Source: a virus
DNA length: 21,031 bases
Virus record (IMG/VR): IMGVR_UViG_3300043773_000104
Coordinates: 1-21,031 of that record
Strand: one strand, 5' to 3'
The number at the start of each line of letters is the position of its first letter. The first letter of the stretch is position 1. Below, in pieces: positions 1 through 7,346 of this stretch. The translations under genes were made by a program, and so were the position numbers. Under the pieces are notes generated by a model that saw nothing but the letters and a program-made list of their open reading frames with translations, was not told where the DNA came from and did not search any database.

Positions 1-772
1 CTGCGGTTAATGCTGAAGGTGTTGTAATTGAAAAGGTATTGGCTGTTAAGTAAGTAATTTGAAATTCAGCATTTAATATTGAAGCGTAGGTTCCCGTAGC
101 TCCACTAAACGTTACAAAATCCTCATTAAGTGCACCATGTGTTGTAGCTGTTACGGTGACTGTTGTAGTGCCATTAGCTGTAAATGGATCTGTACCTAAT
201 AAGAAGGTGTTAATAAAATACTCAGCGGAAACTGATGCACCCCCACCCCCCGTGACTGTCGATGTTGCTGCTGTGGTGACTGTAATGACGTAGGCGTTTG
301 CGTTTGTTATAGATGTGATGACATGGCGGGTATTTAACTCCGCTGCTGGTACGCCCCCAACCGCTGACGCACCGGAAAAATAAACTAAATCTCCAGCCTG
401 AGCGCCATGCGCGGTGTCGTTAACCGTAACTGCTGTCGAAGTATTGGTCGTGTCAAAAGGATTAGACAAGGTTGTGGTGTAGTTCCGCTGCCTTATGGGA
501 GTAATATCAACATACTGCCCACCACGTTCGACATAAAACTTTAGGTTAGTGCCTAAAGCCATTAAGTTTTCAAACCCAAGCGTTACCCAGTTCCATAAAG
601 AACGGCACACGCCTAAAAACGTATTAACAGAAATACGCTGCCACCCACCGATTTTCTCAGGGGTGCCTTGACGGAAACGTACTTTGTCGCTGATATACCA
701 ACCGTTCTCGTTTGTATAGCGAGTATTTTCTTTGTTGACCCCTGGCTTTAAAAGTAATTTTTTGAGTGGCAT
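1..772 (-). CDS. Tail hub/shaft-like structural protein, N-terminal part (3' end outside window)
   Basis: The frame starts in a TAATG overlap with the lysozyme stop and stays open to the window edge, giving 257 residues without a stop. The opening PLKKLLLKPGVNKENTRYTN, ENGWYISDKVRFRQGTPEK and IGGWQRIS is a well-known start of large structural proteins in short-tailed aquatic phages, often compared to P22 gp10 or T7 gp12 tail-hub proteins. After a WNWVTLGFENLMALGTN segment, two similar modules follow (about residues 112-165 and 202-250). Each has HGA, then GD or ED, V-x-FSGA, and a closing N-x-[YF]-x-IT, resembling FCCH-like beta domains. The hub assignment is by pattern recognition only. Confidence 0.75.
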   Translation of the reverse strand, partial: MPLKKLLLKPGVNKENTRYTNENGWYISDKVRFRQGTPEKIGGWQRISVNTFLGVCRSLWNWVTLGFENLMALGTNLKFYVERGGQYVDITPIRQRNYTTTLSNPFDTTNTSTAVTVNDTAHGAQAGDLVYFSGASAVGGVPAAELNTRHVITSITNANAYVITVTTAATSTVTGGGGASVSAEYFINTFLLGTDPFTANGTTTVTVTATTHGALNEDFVTFSGATGTYASILNAEFQITYLTANTFSITTPSALTA

Positions 773-1281
773 TATGCACCCCGTAGGTACAACGCTTTTT
801 CAGCTTTGCGGCGACGCACCAATCCTGGTAATTCTCTGCCCCCGCCCTTAGTCCACATCATAAACGCTTCTGCTGCGCCTTCATAGTCACCACGGTTGTT
901 CTTCATTCTTATCGTAGACCGCTGGTAATTACCGACTCCGCAGTTGAACGCAAAACAGACAACAGCGTCGAAGCGTGACTGATTGCCAGCAAGATTAGGA
1001 GACATTCGCAAAACACCGCGTTCAAAACTGACGAGATCATCCTCAAAAAGGCGATCAACCTCCTCCTGCGTCCAAGCACGATTATCTTTGGCTGCGAGCG
1101 GGTACTCCTTACGAATAATGCCGGTGTAACCATCTTTCCTCACCACAGGCAGTTTGATCTGATCTTGGTACAGCACATGGCCGTATCCTATAGTCCACAG
1201 ATGGGCAGGACAAAGATAAGGGCTGAGCTTGCGTCCCTCAAATTGGTGCATTAACTCAATACCTGCTTGCCCTGTTTTCAT
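772..1281 (-). CDS. Lysozyme-type endolysin (GH24 family)
   Basis: This 169-residue enzyme would cleave the glycan of peptidoglycan at lysis. The N-terminus has the GH24 signature: FEGRKLSPY with catalytic E15, C24 eight residues later, then five residues to T30 in TIGYGH. This is the Glu-8-(Asp/Cys)-5-Thr triad, with Cys in the middle position. An inserted stretch (about 37-70, carrying IKLPVVRKDGYTG) lengthens the loop after TIGYGH. Further family elements are the WTQEEVDRLFEDDL segment, FDAVVCFAFNCGVGNYQRST (104-123), and the final LPGLVRRRKAEKALYLRG. There is no signal peptide or SAR-type membrane helix, so it needs the holin to cross the membrane. ATGA couples it to the membrane protein upstream and TAATG to the gene downstream. 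Confidence 0.9.
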   Translation of the reverse strand: MKTGQAGIELMHQFEGRKLSPYLCPAHLWTIGYGHVLYQDQIKLPVVRKDGYTGIIRKEYPLAAKDNRAWTQEEVDRLFEDDLVSFERGVLRMSPNLAGNQSRFDAVVCFAFNCGVGNYQRSTIRMKNNRGDYEGAAEAFMMWTKGGGRELPGLVRRRKAEKALYLRGA

Positions 1282-1781
1282 TTTTTCTGCCAGCTACGAG
1301 AACCAAACCAAAACCCTATGATGCCCCCAAGCATAGCCATCTCATCGTCAGAAAAGATAATTGCAGAGACTCTAATCAAATCATCAATTGACTGAACAAG
1401 ATGCGGGTGCTGCCAGATATACCAAGCAAGCACTGCGTTAATAGCAATAAGCTCAAGAATCAGCAAGTAAGTGACGTTAGGGCGCACGGTGCCGATATAG
1501 TTAACAACCCAACGACTGCCCTTCTCAATAATCATCTTGTCGTGGTCTAGCGCAGCGACTGTCATTTGGGCATCAGTCTGCATGGCAATCTGGTCGGTAC
1601 GGATCTCTTCAACCCGCTGCTGGGCTAGAAAACCTTCCTTAGCTAAAGCTAGTTCGCGCTCTGATTGCATCCTTGCTAACTCAAGCTCATGGGCTTGATC
1701 AGCTTTATTCTGGAAATAATCAAGGAGTTTTGGGAGGCCGGAGATCAGCAAACCGCCAAGTGTAGAAAGAAGTGACAGCAT
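1278..1781 (-). CDS. Membrane protein of the 3TM-holin type
   Basis: This 167-residue protein has a hydrophobic or amphipathic N-terminal helix (about 2-23), a long charged coiled coil (25-90, Glu/Gln/Arg/Ala-rich), a clear membrane helix (103-123, VTYLLILELIAINAVLAWYI), and a short hydrophobic C-terminal segment with the conserved-looking end LGGIIGFWFGSRSWQKK. The VRPNVTY motif before the helix and the GFWFGSR end resemble the 3TM holin family found in phages and gene-transfer agents. It sits directly before the lysozyme with an ATGA overlap. It probably acts in the inner membrane during lysis, as holin or antiholin with its neighbour. Confidence 0.65.
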   Translation of the reverse strand: MLSLLSTLGGLLISGLPKLLDYFQNKADQAHELELARMQSERELALAKEGFLAQQRVEEIRTDQIAMQTDAQMTVAALDHDKMIIEKGSRWVVNYIGTVRPNVTYLLILELIAINAVLAWYIWQHPHLVQSIDDLIRVSAIIFSDDEMAMLGGIIGFWFGSRSWQKK

Positions 1782-1783
1782 AA

Positions 1784-2200
1784 TTAACCCCTTGCGGTAA
1801 TCTGATCGGCACCCTTCTTAACCGTTACCTTGCTGCCTTCTACATCCACTTGCATGGGCTGTTCGGCACGATCTAGTTTGTCGAGGCGGTGGATAAGATC
1901 CTTGATGACTTCAAACTCTGGCTTTTCTTGCTTGGCAGCAGTGCCCGCGATGCCATTTAGCATTTGAATGAGCGCAGTAAGTGAAGCACCAAGAAGACCC
2001 ATAACAGCAGCAATTTTCTCGCCTTCTAAGAAAAGGGATGCGCCGACACCCACGAGTACGATCAGGAAAATGTAAAGAAGCCCATCCTCACCAATCGCTT
2101 TACCAGCAACTTCCTTGGCAGAGTCTTGGGCCTTGAGTTCCTCTAGCTTGATCTTAGCTTGCGCTTTGAGGACTGCTAGCTCGTGGGTTTTGTCATCCAT
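1784..2200 (-). CDS. Two-helix membrane protein, possible holin
   Basis: This 138-residue protein has a charged helical N-terminus (1-35, coiled-coil-like, Lys/Glu-rich), two membrane helices (about 41-59, LLYIFLIVLVGVGASLFL, and 63-86, IAAVMGLLGASLTALIQML) separated by a short charged turn, and a polar C-terminal region. With the next membrane protein and the lysozyme it forms a three-gene lysis cassette, so a holin or holin partner role is likely. The N- and C-termini would lie on the same side of the membrane. Its start is TAATG-coupled to the small gene before it. No known holin family is recognised with certainty. Confidence 0.6.
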   Translation of the reverse strand: MDDKTHELAVLKAQAKIKLEELKAQDSAKEVAGKAIGEDGLLYIFLIVLVGVGASLFLEGEKIAAVMGLLGASLTALIQMLNGIAGTAAKQEKPEFEVIKDLIHRLDKLDRAEQPMQVDVEGSKVTVKKGADQITARG

Positions 2201-2370
2201 TATGCTGAAACGTCTTCTTTAGGACTCGGCACGGGCAGTTGAGGAACCGCTTGCTCTTTGATCTTCTCCACCAATGGTGCGATCTGAGCATAGGGCATGT
2301 TTCCTAGTGCGCCCATCACTGCATTAACTTCATCCAGCGTAAGCTCTAATTTGATCTGTACAGGGTTCAT
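2200..2370 (-). CDS. Small hypothetical protein
   Basis: This 56-residue protein contains NPVQIKLELTLDEVNAVMGA followed by LGNMPYAQIAPLVEKIKEQA, an amphipathic strand-helix-helix arrangement I have seen in small phage proteins near fibre and lysis genes, and a proline-rich tail. The ATG at 2370, two bases after the upstream stop, is chosen as start. The longer frame from 2385 would begin with TTG inside the preceding gene. The stop overlaps the next start as TAATG. The function is unknown. Confidence 0.62.
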   Translation of the reverse strand: MNPVQIKLELTLDEVNAVMGALGNMPYAQIAPLVEKIKEQAVPQLPVPSPKEDVSA

Positions 2371-2372
2371 CT

Positions 2373-2693
2373 TTAAGCTGCCCAAGGAAGAGGTGGCGTG
2401 ACCACCGGCGGGTCGATAAGATTGTCTATTTGGGTTTGCACTGCCGCCTCGGTTGCAGCTTTATCCACACCGTTAGCCCAAATCCAGCCAAGCACGATGT
2501 CTAAAGTGAGGTCTTGATAGGGGATGAAGCTCGTTCCCTGCACCACGGGTAGTGAGCAAGTTGAGTAGACCGAGCCGTTGTAAGTGCCATCAGTGCCGTT
2601 GCAGGTCCAGTGGACATTGATGACGTAATCCTGACCTTCAGGGGCGTTGGGTAGACAATTAAGGGCTGTCACAACCCAGTCAAACGTAGTCAT
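2373..2693 (-). CDS. Small conserved protein downstream of the fibre (DUF7936-like)
   Basis: This 106-residue protein shows a pattern I recognise from small proteins encoded after phage fibre genes: VINVHWTCNGTDGTYNGSVY (24-43), then PYQDLTLDIVLGWIWANG (58-75), a helix ATEAAVQTQIDNLID, and a proline-rich end PPVVTPPLPW. From memory this matches DUF7936, which I could not check. It is predicted to be a small alpha/beta domain with no membrane segment. It has an ATGA overlap with the fibre stop, suggesting coupled translation. It could be a fibre assembly or minor virion protein. The function is not known. Confidence 0.68.
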   Translation of the reverse strand: MTTFDWVVTALNCLPNAPEGQDYVINVHWTCNGTDGTYNGSVYSTCSLPVVQGTSFIPYQDLTLDIVLGWIWANGVDKAATEAAVQTQIDNLIDPPVVTPPLPWAA

Positions 2694-5600
2694 GGTTGGG
2701 TTCCTTCAAGTTGAGCGACTTTTGCTTCTAGGGTTTCAATACGGGTCATTGCTTCTTGCAGAGCGACAGCGGCTTTCATCAGCAGCACCGAGGTCTTGAC
2801 CGATTTGGTAGTTGTACCGAGATCGTTGCCCTCACCATCGCGGTCTGGATGCTCATCAACCAGACTTGGAGAAGTCTGTTCTAACTCCTGCGCGACAACG
2901 CCCAACTGCACTAGTCCAGTCGGATCGTCTTTCATCTTAAACTTGCGGAAACGGATTGACTTAATGTCGGCCCATTGTGAACTAGCATCTACAATGTCAA
3001 TTTTCATCTTGGCATCTGAAATAGTGCCGTATGAACCGTTCGTGTTTATGACATTTCCATTTGACCAAACAATAAACGAATCTGTGCCTGTTCCAGTGTT
3101 TCCGGCAGTTGCGCTATGCCTTCCGACAAATGTTGCTTTTGTTGTTCCAGCGGCAGCGGTTATTCCGTATGCAAGCCCAAAGTCTCCTGCGCTAACTGCT
3201 TGAGTCTCTCCAGTTGCCGTGATGCGGGCGCGTTCGGTGTTGTTGGTGGCGAAGATCATTGCCCCATTGGAGCGATTAGTCAGCGTTGCATTTCCGCTAA
3301 ATGCCAGAACGTCAAAGTCCGTGCTAGCGTCTTGCACTCGCACCGCTGCGCCAGAAGTACGATAAACGTGGATTCCCGAACCAGCGGTAAACGAGGGCGA
3401 AGTTACCCCCACCCCCAAATTCGCACTCGCATCCAGCGTCATCGCCTGCGTAAAGGTGATCGCGTTGCCTGCGGTGCCGGAGGCGGCGGTGAACCATTGG
3501 TGTTGACCTGCATCTTGAACATATCGCGCAGCAAGCCCTGTACCGACGTATTTCCAACTTACGTTGAAATATGAGTTAGTACCAATGCCAATATTTGTAC
3601 CTTGGCTAGACAGGTTTTTGCCGTTTGGCTGGTCAATGTTTCCACCAGTTCCACTCCAAGCACTCGGCGTAACCCCCAAGCCGAGGTTGCCGGAGGAGTC
3701 GAGGCGCATGCGCTCAACTGCGCCGCCTGTTTCAAAAACTAGGAATGCGTTTGCACCTCCAAGGGCAGAGATGTAGTTTCCACCGTTGTATGTGAACGCA
3801 ACACCTGTGGCTCCAGCATCTACATAGAAAGAACCAACAGAGCCTTGTGCTGTAAATTTGCCAGTAGGCGAACTCGTCCCAATCCCCAGCCCTGTGGAGG
3901 TGAGGCGCATGGCTTCGGAGTTGTTGGCGTACCATGCCCAGAAGTTGTTGCCGCCACCATAGGCGTAACGCGAAAGAGTGTGCGTAGCAAACTTCACATC
4001 CCAGAACGGGTTTGCACTTCCGTCTGTGGTGACCAACTGGTCAACGTAATAGTTGTTTCCGCTGTCACCGATACGCATACCGCCTGAAGCATTCGTGGTA
4101 AATACGGGGACAACTACATTTAAACGCTGTTGGCTGTTGCTACCACCAACCGACAAATTCGTCCCATCAAACGTCAGCGCACTACCGCTTGTCGCCGCCT
4201 TGGAGCCGTTGAGGTACAGGACTCCGTTGGCAGTGCCTCCGGAGAGGGTCAGGTTGCCACCTAAATATGTCGCTCCTGCGGCTACATACAACGCATACGG
4301 ATTCGTGATCGTGACGTTTGATCCCGCTGTCGGTGCGCCGTCAATGTAAACCGTTGAAGCGTTGGTATATGTTACCGAAGCGTTGCTTGCGGCAATGGCT
4401 GGGTTGTCAAACGAATTGATCGTGCCGTGCGTCACCGTGCCTGATGCGGCTGTGGCACTGTCTGTGTAAGTGGTGTTTGAAGAATAAAGTTTTGCTGCGA
4501 CTGCGGTTGTTAGTGCTGCCCCTGAAGCGGCTGAGTAGCCGACTGTGGTAAGACCTGCACTATTGATTCGTACTCGTTCCGTAGGACTGCTTGCACCATC
4601 AGCGGTGGTAGAGAATACCAACCGACCCGGCATATCGTTGGTGCCTGGGGTGCCGTCTACTGAAACTTCAATTTGTGCGGCGCGAATATTAGTAACGCCG
4701 TCATTACCCAAAAATTGAATGCGGCCAAGTGTGTCGTTATTCGCAACAATTACAGGAGCATTTGGGGTTGTGCCTCTTGTTTTGGATAAAGACAAAACTA
4801 AAGGGTTTGTATCATTGCCGTATTGTTGAGCAATAGCAGCAAAAGCAGAACCTGTGTAAATTTCAAATAGCTGCGCATTGGGTGCGCTGGTATGCCCAAT
4901 AACAACTCGACCACTTGCATCAACCACAAACGGCGACGCATCCGGGTTAGCGCTGTCTTCTACCAGCAACGCATTTCCACTGCCCGTTTGCGTGATCCTT
5001 AAGGCATTACTCGTGCCGCTGTTGGTAATAACCACCGAGCCATTGCCGTTTGGGGTAGCGGTAATATCACCACCGGCACCATCAGCAATCGTAATCGACC
5101 CAGAATTCGTACCCGAATTCGTATTCAGAATCAGGTCGCCCGTGCCGTTGGTCGTTAACGTGGCATTGGCGTTGGAGTCACCAACCCTTAGCGTATCGGC
5201 ATCCACCTGAACGTCGCCAGTACCATTGGGAGCCAAGACAATATTGCCATTTGTGTCTGTGCTAGAAATGGTGTTGCCTGAGACGTTCAGGTTATCAACC
5301 TGAAGCTGCGTACTGACCGTGACAATGCCCGTTGAGTCAGCAATTGACATCGCAGCCGTACCATCTTTGGCTTTGATGTTGGTAACTTCTAGGTTAGTTG
5401 TGTCTACAGTCGTAAACTCACCTGTACCGTTTGCTGTGGCGATCTTGACGTAATCCGTACCATTGAAAGCAACTAATGCTTTTTCCCCAGCGGCAATGAC
5501 TACACCGGTTTGACCAGAGGCTTTAATCGTGACGCTGTACGTTGCATCAGCGTTAATAATCGTATACCGACGGTTGGAACTTGGCGCTGTGATCGTAGAG

Positions 5601-5860
5601 TTTGTCGCTAGGCTTGATACTTTAATTGCGCCGTATTGAGCCGACCCCGCCGCGATATTTGTTGCTGAGGAATCACCTGTCGTATTGGCTAGCGTTAACG
5701 CCCCGGCAGTAAAATTGGCACTTGTTAACGAAGTCATCCCCGCGACTGCAATATCCACATACTGCGTCAAGCCATTATTTGTTGTATCGCCCCAAGTGCC
5801 AGACTCCGTTCCCGTAACAGGAAGCGGAAGATCTAAAAGGGTTGTGCGGTTAACAGTCAT
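2690..5860 (-). CDS. Tail fibre with C-terminal S74 intramolecular chaperone
   Basis: This 1056-residue protein is the likely host-contacting tail fibre. The N-terminus (TVNRTTLLDLPLPVTGTESG, WGDTTNNGLTQYVD) is the usual virion-anchoring opening of such fibres. The long middle is Gly/Thr/Asn-rich with repeated strand motifs (NGTGDLILN, ERVRINSAG, ERMRLDSSGNLG). The C-terminus is an S74 peptidase-type chaperone. S948-D-A-K-M-K953 gives the Ser/Lys dyad at which the domain cleaves itself off after trimer folding. It is followed by RFRKFKMKDDPTG, LGVVAQELEQ, and a final coiled coil (LQEAMTRIETLEAKVAQLE). A GAGGTGA ribosome binding site overlaps the preceding stop. Predicted self-cleavage would leave a mature fibre of about 947 residues. 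Confidence 0.88.
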   Translation of the reverse strand: MTVNRTTLLDLPLPVTGTESGTWGDTTNNGLTQYVDIAVAGMTSLTSANFTAGALTLANTTGDSSATNIAAGSAQYGAIKVSSLATNSTITAPSSNRRYTIINADATYSVTIKASGQTGVVIAAGEKALVAFNGTDYVKIATANGTGEFTTVDTTNLEVTNIKAKDGTAAMSIADSTGIVTVSTQLQVDNLNVSGNTISSTDTNGNIVLAPNGTGDVQVDADTLRVGDSNANATLTTNGTGDLILNTNSGTNSGSITIADGAGGDITATPNGNGSVVITNSGTSNALRITQTGSGNALLVEDSANPDASPFVVDASGRVVIGHTSAPNAQLFEIYTGSAFAAIAQQYGNDTNPLVLSLSKTRGTTPNAPVIVANNDTLGRIQFLGNDGVTNIRAAQIEVSVDGTPGTNDMPGRLVFSTTADGASSPTERVRINSAGLTTVGYSAASGAALTTAVAAKLYSSNTTYTDSATAASGTVTHGTINSFDNPAIAASNASVTYTNASTVYIDGAPTAGSNVTITNPYALYVAAGATYLGGNLTLSGGTANGVLYLNGSKAATSGSALTFDGTNLSVGGSNSQQRLNVVVPVFTTNASGGMRIGDSGNNYYVDQLVTTDGSANPFWDVKFATHTLSRYAYGGGNNFWAWYANNSEAMRLTSTGLGIGTSSPTGKFTAQGSVGSFYVDAGATGVAFTYNGGNYISALGGANAFLVFETGGAVERMRLDSSGNLGLGVTPSAWSGTGGNIDQPNGKNLSSQGTNIGIGTNSYFNVSWKYVGTGLAARYVQDAGQHQWFTAASGTAGNAITFTQAMTLDASANLGVGVTSPSFTAGSGIHVYRTSGAAVRVQDASTDFDVLAFSGNATLTNRSNGAMIFATNNTERARITATGETQAVSAGDFGLAYGITAAAGTTKATFVGRHSATAGNTGTGTDSFIVWSNGNVINTNGSYGTISDAKMKIDIVDASSQWADIKSIRFRKFKMKDDPTGLVQLGVVAQELEQTSPSLVDEHPDRDGEGNDLGTTTKSVKTSVLLMKAAVALQEAMTRIETLEAKVAQLEGTQP

Positions 5861-5868
5861 GATTCACC

Positions 5869-6774
5869 TCAAGTCGTAATCGTCGCCCAATTGGCCGATT
5901 GTGTCGTGCTAATACTGCCCCACCCCGGCGTTTGATTACTGCCAATATTTTGCCAGTTTGCCGTTTGTGCTGTACTAATACTTCCCCATCCCGGCGTTTG
6001 ACTACTGTTGATATTTTGCCAGTTTGCTGTCTCTGAGTCATCAATAAGCTCCCAGAGTTTTCTTCCATCAATAACGTCTGTCCCGGTGGCTGATTCGGTA
6101 ATCGTTGAACCAAACGTAATACCTGAGCTATCAACATCTGTCCCGGTGGCTGACTCTGTAATCGTTGCCAGAAACTTAACCAGCGCACTGTCAAGGTCTG
6201 TCCCTGTTGCCGATTCAGTAATCGCTGGGTTAATACTAAGGTTTGTCCCGACATCGTCCGTACCCGTGGCTGACTCATCCACTGCTGAGGAGTAGGCGTT
6301 CTGTGACATAACATCATCAGTGCCTGTGCCTGTCTCTGCAACTGCTGAATCAAACGTAACCAAAGAGCTAACTGCATCAGAACCTGTCCCGCTTTCTGAT
6401 ACATCACAGGGGTACTGCGGGGTTGCACTGATACTGTCTGTACCTGTGCTTGTTTCTGTGACCAAGGCAAGGAAGTTAACAAACGCTTCCGTACTGTCTG
6501 CGCCTGTGGATGTTTCTGAAATACTTGCTTGGACTTGTACAAGCGATGCAGTGTCATCTGTTCCTGTTGCAGTTTCTGTAACCGTTGCTTGGAACTTTGC
6601 AAGCGCCGAAACATCATCAGTACCTGTCCCGGATTCATCAATGCTTGAAGCAAAATTAATTGCTGCGGCAATAGCATCCGTGCCGGTTGCTGTCTCTGAA
6701 GTAGACCGGTCATAAACCGATTCCCCCCAAGCAGCTTGACCCCATGCGCCGGAACTCCAGCCGCCCTCAGCCAT
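5869..6774 (-). CDS. Repeat-built tail/fibre-associated protein
   Basis: This 301-residue protein has three parts. Residues 1-26 are a Gly/Trp-rich lead (MAEGGWSSGAWGQAAWGES). Residues 27-246 are eleven units of exactly 20 residues, each starting E-[ST]-x-T-G-[TA]-D (one has GSD), with a hydrophobic second half ending in patterns such as FLATIT. Residues 249-301 are five 11-residue units with Trp at position 4 (TANWQNINSSQ, TPGWGSISTAQ, and so on). The last four 20-residue units all begin ESATGTD and are most alike, suggesting recent duplication there. It is coupled to the upstream tail gene by TAATG and is followed by the large fibre gene, so a rod or fibre-linker role is inferred. No catalytic motif is visible. 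Confidence 0.75.
   Translation of the reverse strand: MAEGGWSSGAWGQAAWGESVYDRSTSETATGTDAIAAAINFASSIDESGTGTDDVSALAKFQATVTETATGTDDTASLVQVQASISETSTGADSTEAFVNFLALVTETSTGTDSISATPQYPCDVSESGTGSDAVSSLVTFDSAVAETGTGTDDVMSQNAYSSAVDESATGTDDVGTNLSINPAITESATGTDLDSALVKFLATITESATGTDVDSSGITFGSTITESATGTDVIDGRKLWELIDDSETANWQNINSSQTPGWGSISTAQTANWQNIGSNQTPGWGSISTTQSANWATITT
5872..6030 (-). repeat. 33-base (66-base double) coding repeat at the 3' end of the repeat protein
   Basis: Five 11-residue units, alternating ANW-type and PGW-type, give a DNA period of 33 bases with a higher-order 66-base repeat. Plus-strand segments such as ATATTTTGCCAGTTTGC occur twice 66 bases apart, near 5946 and 6012. Confidence 0.8.
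6037..6696 (-). repeat. Tandem 60-base coding repeat, eleven units
   Basis: The DNA encoding the 20-residue units repeats with a 60-base period. On the plus strand each unit shows variants of a core such as TCTGTCCCGGTGGCTGA. Units near the left end (about 6070-6250) are closest to each other, while those nearer 6696 are more divergent. The period is a multiple of three, so several other frames stay open through the block. Confidence 0.85.
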
Positions 6775-7346
6775 TATCCCGCTAGGCTAAAGGTATAAGT
6801 TACAAGAACAACGTCACCTGACACTACGTTTCTATCACCCGGCGATGAAAAGTCTTTTGCTGAAAAGAGCGTACCTGTTGTACCACCTTTGGTATTGTTG
6901 CTTGTCAGAAAAGCACCGCCGACAGTTACTGTGTTGTTCATCGTAAACTGAGCTTTGCTTGCTGCATTTGTAACCACCGAGGGGTTAGCCGTTGTTGCTG
7001 CTACAAATGTCGCAGTTGGGCGTGTTGACTCACTATAATCTGTAACTTCAGTCCATCCCGCATGAGAAGACATCGTGTCGCCAGCGGCAGGGTTGTTGCT
7101 TGATGCTGCGCCATATAGACCTAAGTACCAAGCCGAGATTGTCGTTACAGCAAACAAGCTATTAGCCATAAACTGAAGCCCAACATTCACAACAAGATTC
7201 TTAGACTCATCCGTCCACTTGAGCTTGCCGTTTTTGTCGTAACACTCAATCAAAAACCTGCCCGTGGCTTTTAAACCTTCGGTTGATTGGGGGCTAGTAA
7301 TTAACCCGCTAGCGGTTGTGTCAGTGATTTTGGCTTTGAGTTCCAT
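6774..7346 (-). CDS. Tail-region structural protein (fibre-associated family)
   Basis: This 190-residue protein has the order of elements I associate with a common phage fibre-associated family: IECYDKNGKLKWTDESKNLV (about 33-52), a helix NVGLQFMANSLFA, WYLGLYG, a TEVTDYSESTRPTATFVAA stretch, and late strands FTMNNTVTVGGAFLTS and TGTLFSAKDFS, ending in VLVTYTFSLAG. It sits between two other tail-region genes with TAATG overlaps at both ends. It likely contributes to the tail tip or fibre base. Which partner it binds cannot be told from sequence. Confidence 0.72.
   Translation of the reverse strand: MELKAKITDTTASGLITSPQSTEGLKATGRFLIECYDKNGKLKWTDESKNLVVNVGLQFMANSLFAVTTISAWYLGLYGAASSNNPAAGDTMSSHAGWTEVTDYSESTRPTATFVAATTANPSVVTNAASKAQFTMNNTVTVGGAFLTSNNTKGGTTGTLFSAKDFSSPGDRNVVSGDVVLVTYTFSLAG

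Noticed and set aside
2796-5210. Several plus-strand open frames inside the fibre gene (for example 2796-3203, 4053-4349, 4878-5210).
   Set aside because: They lie entirely within the strongly supported 1056-residue fibre, have Pro/Val-rich antisense composition and no recognisable motif.
6037-6696. CRISPR-like array suggested by regular repeats.
   Set aside because: The 60-base units are contiguous, coding and diverged, without unique spacers between identical repeats.
5850-6713. A 287-codon Gln/Leu/Arg-rich open frame on the minus strand overlapping the repeat protein.
   Set aside because: The 60-base period is a multiple of three, so any frame free of stops in one unit stays open through all. 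The product is low-complexity and its end runs into the fibre start; the 301-residue frame has coupled start and family-like composition.
6008-6715. Two plus-strand open frames across the repeat block with SVPVADS-like repeats.
   Set aside because: They are antisense images of the same 60-base repeat, with no ribosome binding site and no other plus-strand gene in the window.
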